This document shows positions 59,128 through 64,000 of a stretch of DNA of 64,000 bases, piece by piece. Source of the stretch: Serripes groenlandicus (taxonomy: Eukaryota; Mollusca; Bivalvia; Cardiida; Cardiidae); contig JASEVX010000013.1 of the NCBI GenBank assembly GCA_031761405.1, positions 39,198,601-39,262,600 of the forward strand. The letters run 5' to 3'. The number at the start of each line of letters is the position of its first letter. Positions within the stretch are counted from its first letter, which is position 1. Below the pieces are notes generated by a model. The model was given only the letters and a program-made list of their open reading frames with translations, had not been told where the DNA came from and did not search any database. The position numbers were made by a program, and so were the translations under genes.

Positions 59128-60620
59128 GAATGCGCCACGTAAATCGAAAACCGACCTTCGGAATAGGCTTTAGCCTTTAATTAATTACGATTTCTGGCTC
59201 CTGGAGACTAAATAGCCTTCTGTAAGCATTTGCAATCCCATATAGGTAATGTGGCACACATAGTCACGGATTTTGTTCAAACGTCACGCATTTTCTCAAC
59301 TTAATCAAAGAAGCCAAACATTTTTTAAAAAACCCATTGTTATGTACTTGCATGCCATAGCAACCGGCTCATTTTTTCCAGTGCACTGAATCGTTATGAT
59401 TTAAATAGTTAATTCACTACATTCCGATCAAGTTTGTGCTGAAATTCACATTTTCTACCAAATACATTTGGGTATCAATTTGTACAATTCGTTCCCAAAC
59501 TTTTTAATATAATGTCTATTAAGGGGAAAAAAAAATAATGCCAGTTTTTTAATGCTTATTTAATTTTAGTGCGGCCTTGTAAATAAAAAGAAAATGGATT
59601 CATGAACATCAAGACCTCTTCTAATACAAATGTAAACAGTTATGGGGAAAGGTACCTCTAAAATATGTAACCATGGCTACAAAAAGTATCATTTTTTCAA
59701 ATGTTGGCAAAGTAATGAATTGTTTAAATGTTTATAAAACTATTGCCGACAGGTGAGTTTTAAATAATTAATGGATCCATGGATTATCAACTTTTCTAAC
59801 AATTAATGAAAACATGTTACAGAATATTGCGTTTAAATGAGTTACAATTGCTACACAATGTTTAAATTTTCATTATCGTAACAGCCTTTTTCATGTGTTT
59901 GGTAAGAACTTGATAATTACGAAAATATGTTGGAAAAAATAATGTTGTTAAACAAATTCCGGATGAAACGACTATGAAATAGAGTAAATATTCATGTCCC
60001 ATGGTGACTGCATGACAAGATATAAATTTGACATTTCTGAAACTATGTCATAAACCGACACAAAAGGTGAAGTAAAATGTTATTAGGAAAGTCATTGGTT
60101 ATACATCTTATAATTTGCTATACATGCATACCCAATTTAGGTTTAAAATATTCTTCTCAGTGGCATTGCTAAGGAACCAAACAACTATTTAATGCACAAA
60201 ATATGTTCACGTTGGGTGTGTGGTTTTTTTCTGTTTTAAAATAAATTTACCAAGCGGAGTAAGATAAGCTCAATGAAACATGTTCAAAATACTACCAGTA
60301 TATAATGTAAATATCTCAAGAAAACATAATCATAAAGTGTTTGTGTGTACGATTATCTAGCAACAAACTTAAAACAAAGCAGTTAAGTTAAGACTGGTGA
60401 CAGCATACATACATTCTCATTAGTCTTCATTCCGTGCATAGATCCTATACAAATCTGAACTCATTAAAATAGTGCCTAATCACAAAGGCAATAAGACATC
60501 AAAACTCAAAAAAATGAAGTAGAAGCTACAGTTATACAACTCTAAACATGAATAATTGTGATCCTCAAACAAAAATACCATTAGATGTCATGTTTAAAAA
60601 AAGTGTGCTAAAACTAAACT
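59128..60620. other. Spacer, nothing recognised
   Basis: AT-rich. No gene, RNA or clear repeat could be supported. Confidence 0.5.
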
Positions 60621-60623
60621 GCC

Positions 60624-60702
60624 TTGGCCGAATGGTGAATGGTTAGCGTCGGGGGTTTGAGACCGGCAGTCACGGGTTCGATTCAAAATCACGGTGCAAC
60701 AA
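60624..60702 (+). other. tRNA-like fragment
   Basis: CTTGGCCGAATGGTGAATGG TTAGCG and GTCACGGGTTCGATTC resemble tRNA A and B boxes, but the acceptor stem does not pair well. It lies immediately beyond the 3' end of the LINE below and may be a SINE remnant. Confidence 0.4.
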
Positions 60703-60704
60703 TT

Positions 60705-63700
60705 ATGATAGATAGATAGATTTTAATCGACTTATACAAATACATGTATCTCATCATTTACTTACATTTACATTAACAAAATTAATACGTGAACAACAAA
60801 TAATAATCAGAAATAACTTTGTAGTTTCCTGATCTTGGTAGATTTCAAAAATAGATTATAACAAATAATGAAAATTTAACCTTTAACTTTAAGCAGTTAA
60901 GGAGGGTGTGAAATTAACAATTGTTGGAATACATATCTTAATTCAAATTCATATTGTCAATCATCTACATACATTATCTCAAAATCATCTTATTTAGTTG
61001 ATCTGAAGCTAATAATATGTGAGTAAAGGGTAATTAGGAATATATACAACTGTTGAGCACTATCAACGATAACTGACATATATTTAAGCAACCTGCATTA
61101 GAAAGAAGTGTGTATGTTTGTCTGAAATTTCCTAACTATTTTGTCTAAAATTTAACATATCATAGAATATTAAAAACATACTCATTTCGTATTAATAAGG
61201 CCTTTCTGATATAATTGCATAATTTTACAATAGTTGATCTCTTATTGCAATTTAATAGTTCAACAAACTTATAAACGCTTGGTCTTTTATAAAAATAAGG
61301 TTTTATATACGTGTTTCTAATTTCTTTGTAAGCTTCACATTGTATAACAAAATGAAGTTCATCTTTTATAACATCTGAGCGGCAACACGGATATTTTTCT
61401 ATCTGCTCTACTTCCATGTCTCTCAGTTTCTATTTTAAGGTTATGCGAGGGAAGACGAAGTCTAGTCAAGTTTAGTCTTATATGTCTTGGTATTACTTAT
61501 TCTAGATATTCGCTGAGACAAAAATTTGTTTTAATAAATGTGTACACAAGTGGCAATATATTACTTTTTTCTAAGTCAATGTACCACTTTTGTACAAAAT
61601 TATCAATAACCCTTGGCTTAAATATACCTATAAACATTTTATGATTAAGAATACCTTGATTTTCCCATATATCGGAAAATCCGTGTTCCGACAATAATGT
61701 TTTAACGTTTGAAGACCAATTTGTTTTACCATTGCGGGTGTCTTTAAGTGACATATCATATACAGTTTTTAACATAATATTGTCTGTAGATATACGTTTT
61801 AACCACTATTTAATAATAGATACATATCGATTGATATAAAGAGGTAGTCTACCCAATTCTCCGTAAATTGCGGTATTGCATGTACTGGTTTTTACACCAA
61901 GAACACTCTTGCAAAACTTTAAATTCAATCTCTTCAAATCCTTAAATTTGGTAAATCCCCAAATGGGGCTACTATAGTTAAGGATTGGAGTCACAAAAGC
62001 ATCAAATAGTTGTATAGCCATTGCAGAGTTTACTTCGTATTTAATCACACTGTTAAGGAGTACATGCTGAGCCTTGGATGCTTTGCCTAATATATATTGG
62101 TTATTTAAATCAAAAGACCCTGTGTAATTAAAAACCACACCGAGATAAGTAAAGTTATCCATAATCTCAATTTTCTGTTCATTAAAGCAAAAGTCTTCAC
62201 ATGCTCGAATATTGCCCCTTTTTCTAAATATAACAACCTTAGTCTTTTCAATGTTAACCTCGAGTCCCCATATAGAGCAATACTCTTTTAAACGGGTTAA
62301 ACTGGACTGTAGATCCTCTTTGGATTGGCCGATAATAACCATATCATCCGCGAATAATAACAAAATAATACAAATATCTGTTAGATTAAGACCACAGTTA
62401 TATCTATCTTGCCAAAAAAGCTCAATATCTTCAATAAAAAGTACGTATAAAATGGGTGACTTTATTTGGCCTTGTCTCAATCCTACTGAAATATCGAAAA
62501 AATCAGAGTAATCGTTGCCGCATTTGACACAGGATTTAACTATTTCATACATAGCCATCCAGGCCTTGTTCGAACAATTTATACCACAGCGCGTTTCTAT
62601 AAACCGAATCGAAAGCTTTTTTGAAGTCCACGAAGGCACAATAAAGCCGTCTATTTCTATTAAGGAAATGGCTAATTAGATTTGATAGGATAAATACAGC
62701 ATCAGTAGTGCTACAGTCTTTTTTAAAACCAAACTGAGCATCGGAAATTTTATCATTTTCTCGACTCCATAAACTGACTCTTTCGTTCAATACACTTGTG
62801 AACAGTTTGCCTAAGTTACTCAGTAAAGTTATGCCGCGATAGTTATTAGGGTCCTGCTTATCTCCCTTTTTATGAATGGGGATTATAAATCCTTCAGACC
62901 AACTTATGGGGAAATATCCAGAATTAAATACAATATTGAACATATCGGCCAAGTGCCCCGATATAATGTCACTGGTTTCGATGAAATAATCATTTAGTAA
63001 ATTGTCGTTAAGACTAGGCGTCTTGTGACGTTTTAGACGTTTAATTGCGCTTCAACTTCATGTAATACTGATATTGGTTCATTTAACGCGCCAAATGTAG
63101 GGGAATCTATATTCAAATCGCTATTTTTAGTAAATTCTTCAATATCCGGTATTTCGGTTTTCTCGATATTATTAAATATACTTCTAAAATGGTTTTCGAA
63201 ATATGCACTGCAAGCCTCGTTCTTGTTATCATTCCTTTTTCGCTTAAAGAATTTCCAAAATTCCCGAGGACTTTTATTTCGCAAACGTTTTAGGTTTTCA
63301 AACTGGCACAAAGTATAAGCTCGTTTCTTGCGCTTTATCAATTTCTTATATTTTGATTTATTTTCACAGAACAAAATTCTATTGTTATCATTTCTCTCTT
63401 TATTGAAACTTGACAAAGATTCCTTATATAACCGTTTTGCGTCTGCACATTCACCATCGAACCATTTGCTATTATATTTAGCATTTCTAGTTTGTGGTTT
63501 ATTTCCCACACTGTTTCTTTCAAAAAGCGGAGCAGCAATTTCCTGAATATGAAACGAAAATAGTTCTATCATTTTATCTATCGATGTATTGTCCGAGATA
63601 TTTTCACTATTTACGATTCGATTTAAATCAGGTACATGTAGTTTCCCTATCATTTTACGCCTGAATACATCTTTGTGAGTGCTGTTCCATCTATAAATAG

Positions 63701-64000
63701 TAACATTGTCAATTGGACGACGGTCGTTGTTTGCGTTCAGCATGCATTTGCCTTTCAATTGAAAATATAACGGTGCATGGTCGCTAAATATGTCAAATTT
63801 ACCAACTTGAAATGTGTTCAGCATATGAAAACAGGTTTGCTTTAACAACAAGTAATCAATTGTACTGCATGATTTTTTACAATAATATGTGTAACTTCCT
63901 ATATTTTCATCAAGACTTACTCGACCATTCACCAATTTTAGTCCTGAAGACTTACACAAATATAACAGTTTATTTCCCCCTTGCATTTGTGTTTTATCCT
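60705..64000 (-). pseudogene. Non-LTR retrotransposon (LINE): endonuclease C-terminus, RT and Cys/His tail, disrupted
   Basis: Minus strand, truncated by the right window edge. From 63986: end of the APE endonuclease (CSTIDYLLL ... FDIFSDHAPLYFQ, the SDHxPL motif), a linker (NSKWFDGECADAKRLYKESL), RT motifs (IIPIHKKGDKQDPNNYRGIT, DAQFGFKKDCSTTDAVF, CAFVDFKKAFDSV, SVGLRQGQIKSPILYVLF, FADDM, NIEKTKVVIF, FTYLGVVFNYTG), and a C-terminal zinc-knuckle-like part (CCRSDVIKDELHFVIQCEAY). The reading frame is broken by a GC insertion near 63046-63050, a frameshift near 62551-62560, a TAG at 61806-61808 where tyrosine is expected in the IIK-WLKR context, and further stops at 61420-61496. The 3' end is a (TATC)n tail at 60705-60722 (minus). 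It is related to CR1/Jockey-type elements; the exact clade was not determined. Confidence 0.85.

Overview
The window looks like nuclear DNA of a bivalve mollusc, most likely a heterodont. This is inferred from intron-rich genes with GT-AG junctions, AT-rich sequence, and dispersed families with AGCTCACC...GGCCCTCTTGTT ends and GGTCAAGGTCACTGTGACC cores, which I know from bivalve genomes. No bacterial, organellar or viral gene set is present. Roughly two thirds of the window is tandem or interspersed repeat.

Three host-type genes were assembled by hand from exon frames, splice sites and phases. (1) 2.9-8.2 kb, plus strand: the last three exons of a HECT-type ubiquitin ligase resembling the G2/M-phase (G2E3-like) group. 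The catalytic-cysteine motif is present, but an in-frame TGA cuts off the last about 30 residues. (2) 24.6-20.0 kb, minus strand: a two-exon, 437-residue protein with a SAM-like N-terminus, a helix-turn-helix and a DDE integrase core with all three acidic residues. Its 3.3 kb intron is filled by a 26-28 bp satellite, and a 63-bp minisatellite starts about 100 bp upstream of its ATG. (3) 30.6-57.2 kb, plus strand: a complete 16-exon, 572-residue secreted ADAM/ADAMTS-like protein (signal peptide, prodomain, furin site, reprolysin domain, ADAMTS-type cysteine-rich domain, no thrombospondin repeats). Phases agree at all 15 junctions and the total is 1719 nt. Its zinc site reads REIAHGLGAERD: the first and third histidine ligands of HExxHxxGxxHD are both arginine, so it is predicted to be a pseudoprotease.

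Layout: 0-2 kb older tandem repeats; 2.9-8.2 kb HECT gene with AGCTCACC-family elements in its introns; 8.6-9.3 kb a mariner-like fold-back element; 9.3-12.7 kb a 62-bp satellite; 12.9-19.6 kb nested AGCTCACC-family and related elements; 20-24.6 kb SAM-integrase gene; 24.7-26.4 kb 63-bp minisatellite; 26.4-30.6 kb spacer with MITE-like repeats and microsatellites; 30.6-57.2 kb the metalloprotease-like gene, whose introns hold a decayed LINE, SINEs with clear target-site duplications, palindromic MITEs and several tandem arrays; 57.7-59.1 kb an inverted AGCTCACC element; 60.7-64 kb a LINE on the minus strand running off the right edge.

The most unusual structure is in intron 10 of the metalloprotease-like gene. 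The 3' splice site and the first about 40 bp of exon 11, which carries the second half of the zinc site, are repeated in tandem about eight times in decaying form, producing a ladder of decoy splice acceptors.
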